From Diplolepis rosae (lineage: Eukaryota; Arthropoda; Insecta; Hymenoptera; Diplolepididae): 64,000 nucleotides of DNA. Below the pieces are notes generated by a model. The model saw only the letters and a program-made list of their open reading frames with translations, did no database searches and was not told the origin of the DNA. The number at the start of each line of letters is the position of its first letter. Position 1 is the stretch's first letter. The translations under genes were made by a program, and so were the position numbers. Positions 11,405 through 22,323 of this stretch are shown in pieces. The DNA is taken from assembly GCA_030998225.1 (NCBI GenBank), contig JAPYXD010000056.1, positions 744,001-808,000 of the forward strand, read 5' to 3'.

Positions 11405-12252
11405 TTAAGTGGTGTCGTAATACCAGCATGTTCGTAAATCAAAGTTCCTCAACACGAAATTGGTTCTTTGGAAAATGGCAACATTCCTCTGATAAGTCCC
11501 AAGAATGTATTGATCAAAAAATTACGTTTTAAAATGTCTGCATCAGAAATTTTGTGCTTTGCAAGGTATTTTGGATGAATAATTGATAATTTAATTTCCA
11601 AATAAAACACCTGCTGGCAGCTTTTTGATTATTTGCGATAAATTATTGATATTATGACTTCGCCACGAATAATCAGGTAATGTATTTTTGTATGATAATG
11701 TATACGTGTTACGCTGTGGAGTCCAATTGTCAGAAATATATCGGTAATTTTAGTAAGCAGTTCTGTAATATATAGTCAACATATTTCAGGAGCTATATTA
11801 TTAACCCTCCGATACCGATCTTAAAAATTATTACACGGATACCAAGCCCTAGAGGATTTCCCCTGCGTGTTAGAACATCTGCAGTGTTGCCAAATGTATG
11901 TATATGTAGAATGATTTTAAATATGTCAACAAGCTTCTATTGAAAATAATTTATTTGTTAAGTTTGTAAATAAAACTTGGTTTTCTAGTTTGTGAATAAA
12001 ATTCATGAAAATACATACAATAAGTTTAAATGTTTCAAAAAATATTATAAAATTTGTATTGATTATTCTTAAAACCATTTTTTTCTTTATTTTTAATTAT
12101 AAATCCCAGACGTTAAGGACGTTGAATAACATCATCGATAATCATAATATTTGATACATGCACTAGCGTATAATAGCTACTTTTATTTGACCTTTTCTGT
12201 TTTATTATTATGATTCGATTATAATATATATAATATATATCCATTATATTAT
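11405..12252. other. AT-rich intergenic stretch
   Basis: No gene or repeat recognised beyond a TA-rich run near 12220-12250. Confidence 0.5.
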
Positions 12253-13012
12253 ACACGGTGACCCATTTTAATCTATAATCCCAAATATCTTCTAAAATAC
12301 TTCATCTACGAAAAAATGGTTCAGACAAAGGTTGACCAGAACCGAGCGGGACATTTGACTGTTACATCAATTTTGACCTTGAGGTCAATTTTCAAGGTCA
12401 AATGAAGGTAACACCCTTTTTTGAATGACACCCCCTATTTTTTCCCGTGGATTTGAAAAGAGCGGGAAATTTCACGTCAAAAATGACCCGTGGAAAAATG
12501 GTTTTTGTGACCTTGTAAAGGTAAAAAATTAAGGTCAAATGTCTGAGAAACGACCAGATGCCCTTTTTCTGAATTGGCTTGGTTTTTCAGGGTAAGCAAA
12601 CGTTCAAGATGCTCTACAAAAGTCGATGAAATGTTAAGGTGTACATCACCTTGACCATCATGACCTTCAGTTCATTTCTCTGTGACTAGTTACAGAAAAA
12701 GACACTTTGTCTTTACTTTTAGCGTTACCCAGAAACAACGGATTCAGAGAGGTTGCGCAACCATTTCTCGACAAAATTTGCTGAAAACTGTGGACGGTTT
12801 TAAAAGCCGTCTACGTTTGTGTCTTCAAGCCAATGGAAACAGTTACTCCGTGGCTGATTATAACACTGATAGCAATGGTGAGAGTCAAGGGGACTCACGT
12901 TAATCAACCACCCAAAACGTGAGAGGCAAGGGGAACTCACGACAAGAAAGCAACCCAAAGGTAACAGAACTTACTACATACACGCCGTGGTTTCTGGGTA
13001 ATGCTAAAAGTA
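12253..13012 (+). repeat. Composite fold-back repeat, copy 1
   Basis: Begins ACACGGTGACCCATTTTAAT and runs through a block rich in GGTCAA/TTGACC steps (12340-12545), a block repeated in inverse at 13962-14038, and then an inner fold-back unit starting about 12675 (CTCTGTGACTAGTTACAG). The whole is the reverse complement in layout of 30768-31577. The inner unit's right arm is cut at the TA of 13011-13012 by mariner copy 2. No coding sequence is credible. Confidence 0.8.
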
Positions 13013-13935
13013 CACAGTGTGTCCGAGAAATAACCGAACTTTATATTTAAATCATACAACATGCAGCGCCATCTATTGAAAATTTGCAGCATTAAAAAGA
13101 TACATTCATCCTCTTTCAAACGCACCTAAATTCATGTAAATCGGATGACAGATGTGAGAGTTACAGCCATTTTAATAAAAGAAACAGTGTGCTAATGTTA
13201 CAAAACATAAATGGAACAAAGAGAAACTATAAAATTTTGTGTTAAACTTGAAAAAAAATTCGCTGAGACATACGAATTGATGAAAATTTTTTATGGTGAT
13301 GATTGTATGAGTCGTACTCAAGTTTATACGTGGATTACACCTTTTAAAAATGGCCGTGACGATTTAAATAGTGATCCAAGACCTGGACGACAAGAAGCAT
13401 CAAATCTTGCTGCGTTAGTGAAAAAAGTACGTGAAATAATCGCAATCGATGCAAATTTCACTGTGAGAATACTGGCAGAAGAACTGAATACATCTTACTG
13501 TACAATCTACACAATATTAACTGAAGATTTGGGTAAAAGAAAGGTCTGTACACGTTTTGTTCCACATCAGTTGAATGCACCACCTCACAAGACCAAAAGA
13601 GAACGAATTTTTGCTGAAAAAACAGATTTGTGTCATGGACTACCCTCCGTATTCGCCTGATTTATCACCGTGTGACTATTTTCTGTTCCCAAAACTAAAA
13701 ACTGCAATGAAAGGAGCTTTTTACGATGACGTTCCAACCATTCAATCAGCTGTGACACAGGTGCTAAAGAACATACCAAGAACCGAGTTTCAAAAGTCTA
13801 TGGATAAATTGGTTGATCGTTCCAAACGTTGTATTGAGTCTAATGGAACCTATTTTGAATAAATAATAACTTTCAAAGATAATATAACGTGTATCTTATT
13901 CTATATCCAAAAAGTTCGGTTATTTTAGGGACACT
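13013..13935 (+). mobile_element. Internally deleted mariner, copy 2
   Basis: Same mariner subfamily and same deletion as 8010-8934, in the opposite orientation. TIRs: CACAGTGTGTCCGAGAAATA at 13013 and a diverged complement ending about 13935. The transposase starts at ATG 13211 (MEQRETIKFCVKLEKKFAET), has the HTH half through KRKVCTRFVPHQL, then a frame change at the deletion and the C-terminal half from 13575 (MDYPPYSPDLSPCDYFLFPK, third catalytic Asp present) to NGTYFE at 13860. The first two catalytic Asp are absent. It sits in the right arm of the inner fold-back unit at a TA site. Confidence 0.9.
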
Positions 13936-14041
13936 TGACCTTCAAGTCACCTTGAAAATTGACCTGAAGATCATGATGTCAAGATTATGTACACCTTAAC
14001 ATATCATGGACTTTTGTGAAGCATCTTGAACGTTTGTTTGT
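13936..14041 (+). repeat. Inverted right arm of composite repeat
   Basis: About 13962-14038 is the diverged reverse complement of 12596-12670 (shared AAGGTGTACAT/ATGTACACCTT and AACGTTCAAGATG blocks). This makes 12.6-14.0 kb a larger fold-back into which mariner copy 2 inserted. The sequence just right of the mariner is not what the second copy of the repeat would predict, so some rearrangement occurred. Confidence 0.6.
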
Positions 14042-14465
14042 TACGTACGAATAATTAACTTTGAAATATTAAATTAAAATATCAAATCTAAATACTCGTT
14101 CGGTTGAGGCTACAAACTGCCAAATTTCAATTTAGAAAATAAAAATAAAATAAATCAAAATTTGTTTATTTATTGGGATCGTGATTTCCCTCTCCTCGGA
14201 CTGAGGAGGCTATACCCTGTATACAAAAAACCTTTTTGGAAAACTAAATGAAGGGATGAAAATAAAGGCAATAAATTTGCCGGTTTTACTCATAGATGTC
14301 GCTAGAGATATGTATACATTTCTATGATTTGGCATCTATATCATATTTTACTATGGACAATAACCTTCCAAAATACACAATTACATTCTGCCAAAATAAT
14401 AGCATCATAGTTGTTTACCTCAGTGAATATCTTGAGTTTCGTTCCAAGTAAATCGCATTTGCGGC

Positions 14466-15430
14466 ATTCGCTGCTTTTCTTATTCCATCAAAAGAAAAAA
14501 GCAGCTTAAGCTCATCGATTGCTGGTAGAAACTTATGGTGAACATGTTCCAGTGATTAGAACACGTGAGACATGGTTTCGTCAATTTAAAAGTGGAGATT
14601 TCGATTTAACAGACAATGAACATCCTGGTGCAGCGAAAAAGTTTTAAGACGAGGAATTGCAGGCGTTATTGGATAAAGACCCAACCCAATCGCAACAACA
14701 ATTGGCCCAAATACTAAATGTGGCCCGAGGAGCAATTTGCCAACGTTTAAAAGCCATGGGAAAAATCCAAAGGTATGGAAAATGGGTACCACACCAACTG
14801 AACAATAGACAAATGGAAAATCGAAAAACCATTTGTGAAATGCTGCTTCAACGGTTCGAAAGGAAATATTTTCTGCATCGAATTGTCACGGGGGACGAAA
14901 AATGGATTTATTTCAAAAACCCGAAGCGGAAAAAATCATGGCTTTCACCTGGTGAGGTCGGCCCATCGACTTGAAGGCCAAATCGCTTTGGCCGTAAGAC
15001 AATGCTCTGCGTTTGGTGGGACCAGTGTGGTGTGGTGTACTTCGAGTTATTAAAACGTGGTGAGGAGGTGAATACGGATCGCTACCGAAAACAAATTATC
15101 AATTTGAATCATGCGTTGATCGAAAAACGGCCGGAATGGGCCCGAAGACATGGCAAAGTTATCCTACAACATGACAAAGCACCGTCACATACCGCTAAAG
15201 TGGTGAAGAACACATTAAAAGCATTGAATTGGGAAATATTATCGCATCCGCCGTACTCTCCAGACCTCGCCCCGTCCGACGATCACCTTTTCGCATCGAT
15301 GGGACACTCACTCGCAGAGCAGCGCTTCGACAATTTTGAAGAAGTCGAAAAATGGCTCGTTGAATGGTTTGCCTTGAAAGAGAAAAAGTTTTTTTGGAAT
15401 GGTATGCATGATTTGCCTGAAAGAACCGTC
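14466..15430 (+). pseudogene. Mariner transposase, near full length (DD34D)
   Basis: A single reading frame from about 14466 to 15430 with two stops (TAA 14645-14647, TGA 14972-14974). N-terminal HTH: ETWFRQFKSGDFDLTDNEHP and LAQILNVARGAICQRLKAMG. Linker KWVPHQLNNRQ. The catalytic triad is complete: Asp in VTGDEKW at 14894-14896, Asp in LQHDKAPSHTAK at 15173-15175, Asp in DLAPSDDHLF at 15278-15280, with 34 residues between the last two, the mariner DD34D spacing. The frame ends after LPERT where mariner B begins; the last residues and 3' TIR are missing. The 5' TIR was not identified. Confidence 0.9.
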
Positions 15431-15432
15431 TA

Positions 15433-16366
15433 CGAGGTCTGTTAAAAAAATAAGGTGAATTTTCAAATCTCGCGGACTATGTATATTCGATTTTCGATTT
15501 TTTTTTCTATGTTGGCACATTTGTCCCGAATTTATGTTCACAGTTTCAGAAATATAGCATTTTTTGTTTTTTTGTGAGAGGCATAAAGGTTAGAAGTGTT
15601 TTGCGTGGGTTGGCGATTTTCTGCTGTCGAAAAAAATGGTTCAAAGAATATGCATCCGATTTTGTGTAAAAAATGGAATTAAGTGCTCAAAAACACTTGA
15701 AATGTTGAGAGTGGCATACGGTGAGTGTACTGTAAATCAAAAAAGTGTTTACAAGTGGTACAAGCTCTTCACAAAAGGTCGAGAAGAGGTGAATGACGAC
15801 GGTCGCCCTAGACGGCCAGCACGTCAACAACCAATGAAAACACTGAAGTAGTGAAAAAAATTGTTATGAAGAATCGTCGAATCACTATTAGAGAAGTTGC
15901 TGAAGATGTCGGCATATCGGTTGGTTCATGCCATGCAATTTTATCGGATATTTTGGGTCTGAAGCGCGTGGGAGCGAGGTTCGTTCCAAAATTGTTGAAT
16001 TTTGACGTGCTCACTCGTCATTACTTGTTCGTAATTTTTTGGCCAAAAACAACACAGTAATCATGCCTTAGCCACCGTATTCACCAGATTTAGCCCCCTG
16101 TGACTTTTTCCTGTTCCCAAGATTGAAGAGACCCATGAAAAGACGGCGTTTTGCCACAATTGAGGAGATAAGAACTGAATCGCTGAGAGAGCTTAAGGAC
16201 ATACCAAAAAGTGCATATCAGAAGTGCTTCGAGGATTGGAAAAAACGCTGGAACAAGCTTATTATATCTGAGGGGGATTACTTTGATGGGGACACATAAA
16301 AATTCACGAATAAATTAATATTTTTCGAAAAAATGAAAATTCACCTTATTTCTTCAACAGACCACG
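15433..16366 (+). mobile_element. Internally deleted mariner B with TA duplication
   Basis: 934 bp bounded by TA on both sides (15431-15432, 16367-16368) and TIRs of about 33 bp beginning CGAGGTCTGTT and CGTGGTCTGTTGAAGAAATA (complement). Transposase starts at ATG 15636 (FCVKNGIKCSKTLEMLRVAY, then VYKWYKLFTKGREEVNDDGR), shifts frame near 15845, continues ITIREVAEDVGISVGSCHAI to FVPKLLNFD, then after an internal deletion reads SSLLVRNFLAKNNTVIMP, PPYSPDLAPCDFFLFPRLK and the C-terminus to GDYFDGD. The first two catalytic Asp are lost. It is a different lineage from the 8.0/13.0-kb pair. Confidence 0.9.
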
Positions 16367-16368
16367 TA

Positions 16369-16757
16369 TCTGAACAGCACAGACTCGTCGAGAGATGGCA
16401 GAAGAAATGGCACGGTGAGCAGATCGAGAGATGGGCCTACCGTCTGATCCCGGAGCTCACCATCTGGCTGGACAGAAAGCACGGAGAAGTCGGCTTTTAC
16501 TTGGCGCAAGGGTTCTCAGGCTATGGCTGTTTTAACGTATACCTGAGGCGCTTCAAGAAGAGAGACTAGGAGACGGGTTGCTACTGCGATTCCCCTGTGG
16601 ATAATGCGGATCACGCACTCTTCATCTGTACTAAGTGCGGTGTGGCGAGGGAGACCGTTGATCGTGCGGTGGGTGGCGAATTCACTCCTGACACAATGGT
16701 CTCTCTCATGCTCCAGTGTGAGCGGTTCTGAATGCTCATCGAGTCATTTGCCATACT
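16369..16757 (+). mobile_element. R1-type LINE C-terminal fragment
   Basis: Reads RLVERWQKKWHGEQIERWAY, LIPELTIWLDRKHGEVGFYL, GCFNVYLRRFKKRD, stop, then a zinc-finger-like segment with ADHALFICTKCGVARETVDR and a continuation MVSLMLQCERF. This is the same LINE family as 3942-5765. The 5' part is absent. The coding continues after the hAT-like MITE at 17277 (MMKTRELDGRG-like). Stops at 16567 and 16728 show decay. Confidence 0.8.
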
Positions 16758-17276
16758 CACAGTACGTCCACTACCATGTATTTTAGGAGGGTACTTAAAA
16801 AAGTGAAAATGAGCATCAGCTCCGCCAAGTTATGATAGCAAGAACTAATATCAATGCAAACAAAATCCCCGTACCCCGCAACCCGATGCCAGTAAGAAGG
16901 TCGGCATTAAATGGTATTGAAATGTCAAAATCTGGAAAGAAACGGAATCGAGAATTAAACTTTTGAATGCCTTTTAATGCCTAGGAATTAAAATGCATTC
17001 AAAGGTTTCATTCTCAATTCCGTTTCTTTCTAGATTTTGACATTTCAATACCATTCAATGCCGACCTTCCTACTAGGTATATTCTAAAGAGCGGAAAATT
17101 TTCAAACATAAATCAATGATTTCTACCATCAGATTTTATCAAAGAATATCAAACTATGGTTTCTATGGTTACAACAGGTTAAAAAGAACATCGATAGCGA
17201 CAATAGCGCCACCACTCGTTGATAGCAAACACTATAACTCGTTCCCCTTTTCTCCTATATGAGTGGATCCACTGTG
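16758..17276. mobile_element. hAT-like MITE with 8-bp target duplication
   Basis: A 519-bp insertion splitting the LINE. It is flanked by GCCATACT at 16750-16757 and 17277-17284. Ends are CACAGTACGTCCAC and, as complement, CACAGTGGATCCAC, 11 of 14 identical. LINE coding lines up again across the gap once one GCCATACT is discounted. The 8-bp duplication and short CA-starting TIRs fit the hAT superfamily. No transposase frame is present. Confidence 0.85.
16893..17072. repeat. Near-perfect 180-bp palindrome
   Basis: Arms of 78 bp (16893-16970 and 16995-17072) are reverse complements with only about six mismatches, around a 24-base centre that is itself nearly palindromic (TTTTAATGCCTAGGAATTAAAA pattern at about 16972-16993). 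A transcript in either direction would fold into one long hairpin. It lies inside the hAT-like MITE. Confidence 0.9.
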
Positions 17277-17330
17277 GCCATACTAATGATGAAGACGAGA
17301 GAGCTCGATGGACGTGGGAAATGAAACTAA
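17277..17330 (+). mobile_element. R1-type LINE, short continuation
   Basis: After the MITE the LINE resumes with ATGATGAAGACGAGAGAGCT, matching 5450-5475 and 54380-54400 of the sister copies. The sequence loses similarity at about 17330. Confidence 0.75.
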
Positions 17331-17850
17331 ATTTCTTCTATTAAAAAAACTTCAATAGTATTTAGTGCTTGGTGTTCGAACATTGCGAGGTACTGATTTG
17401 AATTTCAATTTGGTAAAACTCAATCGAATACTTCAATTAATCATTTTAATTGAATCTTGCGATAAGCGTTCCAACATTCAAGTCAATTAACATAGACAGG
17501 CATTGATTCCATTTTCAATTCCATTAAAATAAACTGCCTTGACGCCTGTGCTAGACGTCCAAATATAGCTAGGCATTAGCTTAGTTTTCAATTAAATCGA
17601 ACCTAATCTTCTATAAAAGCAAGCCTTGATTTTTAGGAGTATCACTAGGGCTATAAGAACCACGACAAAGGGGGCGTGAAGAACCCCTACACTTATCAGT
17701 GATGGCGAAAGCGACGCTTCCTATCAGATGCCTGACTGCGGTAAGAAAATTGGATCGGGTGTTTTGAGGATACTAAAGTCTCTTTTGAAATTATGTCCAG
17801 ACCAGAAATGGTCATGAGAAAGGACAAAATTGTCAAGCAGTATAAATTCC
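17331..17850. other. Intergenic, no gene seen
   Basis: Rich in AATTGAA/TTCAATT steps at 17395-17520 but with no repeat boundary I can define and no open frame with motifs. Confidence 0.5.
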
Positions 17851-18262
17851 AAACATGCTTTAAAGTACTCGGAACTAACGAGTAGGACCTACATTTATTA
17901 GATCCAAAGCTTGGTTAGCAACCTAATTGCTGAACGAGCACGGAACACTAAACTACCATCGGTACAAAATGAGGTTTTATTCCACTACAGATTGCAGATT
18001 GTGTGGTAGAAATGACAACATTTTTTTTCACATTGTAGGCCAATGTCCACCACTGGTAAGGTCTAGGGACAACTTTTGGGGCCAAGCCTTTTTGGAACCC
18101 GAGGACATCAATAGATTCTCTGCCCGAGGAATCCTGGACTTCTGTGAACGAACAGGTCTGGGGCAGAGAAGCATTTAGAACATCTGAGGAAGGTGCAGTG
18201 AGTCTAAAACCTAAGTGTCGAAGGGTCTCTCGGTAGTCTTCCCCACAAGTATGTAATGCAAT
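17851..18262 (+). mobile_element. 3' end of a second LINE type
   Basis: The frame at 17927-18178 reads LNEHGTLNYHRYKMRFY, then CRLCGRNDNIFFHIVGQCP (C-x2-C...H...C), GILDFCERTGLG. This is the C-terminal zinc-binding tail found after RT/RNase H in many insect LINEs of the Jockey-I-R1 group. Downstream is a 3' tail ending in short direct repeats (ATGCAATGCAATG at about 18256), as expected for LINEs that end in microsatellites. The 5' portion is missing. Confidence 0.7.
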
Positions 18263-18790
18263 GCAATGTACTATAGTATTTCATAGGCAAATCATGCAAA
18301 TAAATGCACATTTTAGGCTTCATGGGCGGAAAGAGTTACGTGTTACGTCAAGAGGTTGTGCTACATGTTATATGCTTTCACGATGAGCGATTGTTACATA
18401 ACTCACCTGAAGAGGCAGCACCTCACGGTATCGAGTAAAGCGGGAATTAATCGTAGGTTCAAAACATAATCTAGATGAATGCTGCTTATAAATTAAAAAT
18501 ATAGAGAGATTGGTAGTATACATAAGTATATAATGATATAGAGAGAGTTTAAGTGTAAAGTATGGGAAAGATGTTTATAGTGAAACGTGATTAACCTTAC
18601 GACGGAATAAAATAAATTGAATGACAGCAAAATATTTGTTTCACTAAGCATGAAGTGTTCTGTAGATTCGATTCACTTGAGGCTCTATCGGCCTTAAGGA
18701 ACACATTCTGACTATGAAACTCTCTTCGTGCTCGATTTTCTGCAACTTTGTAATAAATTACATAATCAAAATACTTTATTCTCTTCCAAA
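18263..18790. other. Intergenic, no gene seen
   Basis: AT-rich. Nothing supported. Confidence 0.45.
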
Positions 18791-19235
18791 TATCTCGAAA
18801 AGAAAAAAAATCGTAGACTTTATTTAAGAAAACGATTTTGTATTTCAACGCTTATTTCGCATCTTACATATTTTGTTTAAGAAATAGAATTTTTAAAATT
18901 TATTAGTATTTTTATGAATTGAAACGAAAAATATACATCTTATCAGAAACTGTGTCAGATCAAATTTGTAGACCTTATTGAAGCGAAAAGTTTTGTATTC
19001 TTACGCTTTTACCGCATTTCACATATTCTGGTTAAAAAATTGAACTTTCGTTTTTTGATAGTATTTTTTCAAATTGAAAAGAAAAATATGCATATTATGA
19101 AAAAATGTCGCATTTCAATTTTGTCAATCTTTTTGGAGTACATAATTTTTTATAATAACGTTTTTTCGGACAGACGACAGACAGACGACAAACAGGCAGA
19201 CAAAGTACTCATACACTTATTTTTATCTTTAAATA
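18791..19235 (+). repeat. Two diverged direct copies of a 160-bp unit
   Basis: About 18808-18945 and 18970-19105 share TTTTGTATT..ACGCTT..CGCAT.T.ACATATT and a following AAAAATAT.CAT.TTAT block. The end (19167-19200) is a GACAGACGACAGAC-type microsatellite-like run. The overall pattern resembles dispersed insect repeats with a CAGACAGA tail. No coding sequence. Confidence 0.6.
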
Positions 19236-21410
19236 TAGTTTTTCAATTCTGTTCATGAATTAATGGCCTTATTATTGTTTTAATCTTAACCAGTTTGTTT
19301 TGCTATTTTCATTTTCTGATAGCTTTTAACTAAAATTACTTTCACTCCCGGTCGAGGTAAATTTTTATTCTTCATCGTGGAAGAATCGAAAATTAATTTA
19401 AACATTTAAATTTCAACGTTTTCTCCCGTGAACGATTTGGACGCGTAACAATGCACATGCGAGTTATTCGATGAAGTTAAGAACAGATATTTCAAATAAT
19501 TTGTTTACAAAATTAACAAATAGCGATGAATGACGAAAGTTTATAAAAAAATTACTGATATTCTAATATAATTTCAATACGACTAGAAGAAAAACTAATT
19601 CTTTCTGTCTAGAAACGCCTAGAATGTCAATTTTTCCATGTAATTTGTTTACAAAATAAGAAAATAGTAACGAATAACAAAAGTTCCTCAAGAATCATTA
19701 CTGTCGATATGATTTTAATGTGACAAGAAGAAAAAACTATTTCTCCCTGCTCATAAGTACGAAAGATATGGAATTGCTCATATAATTTATTCATAAAATA
19801 TATTCACAATATCAGATTCAAAAGTTTTATAAGTTATTATTCTAGCGATAAAAGAAAGCAATTTTAGAGCAAACATATAAATTCAATATTTCTGACATGA
19901 CCCATCTTCATTAAATAAAAATTAAAAAACGAATTCTTTGGGTATTAAAATTTTTAGTACTTTCCCAAGACCTTAATATCTTTTATATAAAATAGGGTTA
20001 AAAGATAAGGCATTGGTTTTTATCAAAGACGTTTTTGCTTTAGCATGAGATAATATAGGTTATTAGGCTATCTCAGCCAACAAAAACTTCAAAAAAATTT
20101 GCTGTTTTCTAGAATCATCAGCTGCGTTAACAAAACTTAATTTATTGTAGTAGAACGTCTGTTTTAGAACAGAAAAATTACCTATGATTATTCTCTTCTC
20201 TAGAAGTGATTGAAACGCAACTGAATCTTATAACCACATTTTAATTTTTTATTTTAAATGAATAAATTATTTCGAATTTTTTTTTTTATATTCAACAAAT
20301 TTTTATTCGTATATGAAAGAGTTTAAGATTATTTCAAATGTCCTAGAACATATTTTCCGGTTTAAAATAATTACATATTTTATTATTGAGGATTTTTTAA
20401 GTTTTCTTTATTGCCTCTCATATAACCTATATATTTGTACATCATAAAATAAAATTAAGTGAGATTAATAAAACGCAAGTTCAAAGTACAAGTTCAAAGT
20501 ACAAATTCTAGTCAACGACTTGTTAGAAATATGAACTATAGATTTATGTGTGTCAACAAATGAGCGGTGCACGCGTTCTATGAATCACGGACGCATGAAG
20601 AGATAGCGCAAGTTTGCTAGTTTCATATATCTAATTCATGCGACAAAAGGTAAATGGGCCATAATTCGAAGAATTGGAAAAAATTGGATGATTTCACTTA
20701 CAATTATTTTATGAAATTCAAGTAATAAAGTTAAACTATGTTATTGAGACGTGTTACGAACGTTTTATGGTAACCACTTTTTATTTCATTTAAATCCAAA
20801 TAATTAAAATTGCTGGTAGATATACATTGCATTCCAGATAAGATATGAAAATATTAAAATAAGGTAGGGTCACCTTTAGGTACTTGTAACCCGAACATCT
20901 TGACAAGACAGCTGATGCAGCTTATCGCTGCTCGGGACAGGAACACTCGAATGGTTGGTTAAGAAAGGAAATTCCGAGTTCAATTTTCTAAACATAAGAG
21001 AATTTTCTCACGCTCATTAGAAAAGCCTGAGTAGGAGGCAAAACAAATGTAAACAAATCAAAACTGAAGAAGAATGGAAAACACATGCAAAAAAACATGC
21101 TAATGAGCTCACGACTTTGTGATCTAATTGGAAATTTTCTAGCAAAAAAAGTATGTCATTTTATATATTCAATCCAAAGTTTATGTTACATAAACAATAA
21201 TTACAATGGCGATTTTCCTTATTCATTAATTGTTGCTTTGCGATCGATTTAAAGATAATGAGCGTTTGAAATGGATCGCTTTGGCGGTCAGCGTCTCTGA
21301 TTGGTTCATGAAACTGTGACGTCATATCGTTGTGTTTTTGTATCGGCAACATGCAAACCAAGTGCAAGTGAAGTTCTAAATAATTAGACAACTGATTTGT
21401 TTATTAAAAA
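19236..21410. other. Long AT-rich desert
   Basis: No gene or clear repeat in about 2.2 kb. A direct duplication AAGTTCAAAGTAC occurs at about 20475-20505. The stretch just before 21411 (TGACGTCA at about 21318, low-AT patch 21280-21370) could be the old promoter of the SWIM-family exon that follows. Confidence 0.45.
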
Positions 21411-21556
21411 ATGCCTGCTAAGATGGATAGTGGCTTCGTAAAAGCAGACTCGGGAAATCTTCCAAAAATTTTTATGTTTATGGTGTTGGAATATTCTACA
21501 TCTAACTCTAAATATGCCGCGCCCCAGAAATCCGTGGTGTCAAAGCTATTTTGAAA
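21411..21556 (+). pseudogene. First exon of a SWIM/YqaJ-type protein
   Basis: From ATG 21411: MPAKMDSGFVKADSGNLPKI, FMFMVLEYSTSNSKYAA, then after a one-base frameshift in a GCGCCCC run, PEIRGVKAILK, ending at a GTAAAA donor (21557). Start, GFV..D.GNLP pattern and the RGVKA end resemble the N-terminal exon of arthropod proteins that carry a SWIM zinc finger and a YqaJ-like nuclease domain; those downstream domains are not seen here. An isolated or retro-mobilised exon is likely. Recognition is from memory of the family pattern only. Confidence 0.45.
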
Positions 21557-21671
21557 GTAAAATTTACAAATTATAGTCATTATTCTACTCTGTCAATTTA
21601 AATAATTATTACATTATTAAAGAAGATGAGTATATTATTGGTAGAATGTATGATATAAATATTAATTTATT

Positions 21672-22052
21672 CATTTTAAGAAGCAGGAAAATGACCAACC
21701 TCGGAAAATCAGATGTTTAAAAATCTTGAATAACGTTTCGATGAAACGAAAAAAATTTTTTAAGATTATTTGTGACTTCTGTATTTAAAATAACAATTGG
21801 ACATGTACTTTGAAGTTATAAGACAAGTTGACAAAATTCACAGGTATTTAGTTTTACTTTTATACTTATTCTTATAGAATTTTAGGTTGGTCATTCTTAT
21901 AATTTTCCTTTTTTTAAAATATTATAGAATTTTAACAACAAAGATAGAATCTGTAAATCTGAAGAGGATGACATAAGGTTCACCGAAACGTTATTAAAGA
22001 TTTTTAAACATCTGATTGTCCGAGGTTGGTCATTTTCCTGCTTCTTAAAATG
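21672..22052. mobile_element. Fold-back MITE, 74-bp TIRs
   Basis: 381 bp. Left arm 21672-21745 and right arm 21979-22052 are near-exact reverse complements (CATTTTAAGAAGCAGGAAAA at the start; AACGTTTCGNTGAA at the inner end). No open frame. The inner edge of the right arm carries CTGAAGAGGATGACATAAGG followed by TTCACCGAAAC (21959-21989), discussed as a ribozyme-like core. No target duplication is evident. Confidence 0.8.
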
Positions 22053-22323
22053 AAGAAAATTAATCGGACGTAAAATATCATATAAGTTAATTAATTTATT
22101 ATTATTAAATTTGTTTCGAAGCCAAATTTAAAAATTTTTTAATGAAAAATACGAGAAAAGTAATAACAGCAAGTTCAATGTTTAACATTCGACAAATTGA
22201 GGTTAGAATTTGTTTTGAGCGCTATAAATATAAATAAATAAATATATATATATTTTTTCAATTATAGCTTATTCACAGATAACAATATTATGAACAAGAA
22301 ATAACAATACTTATAATACATCA

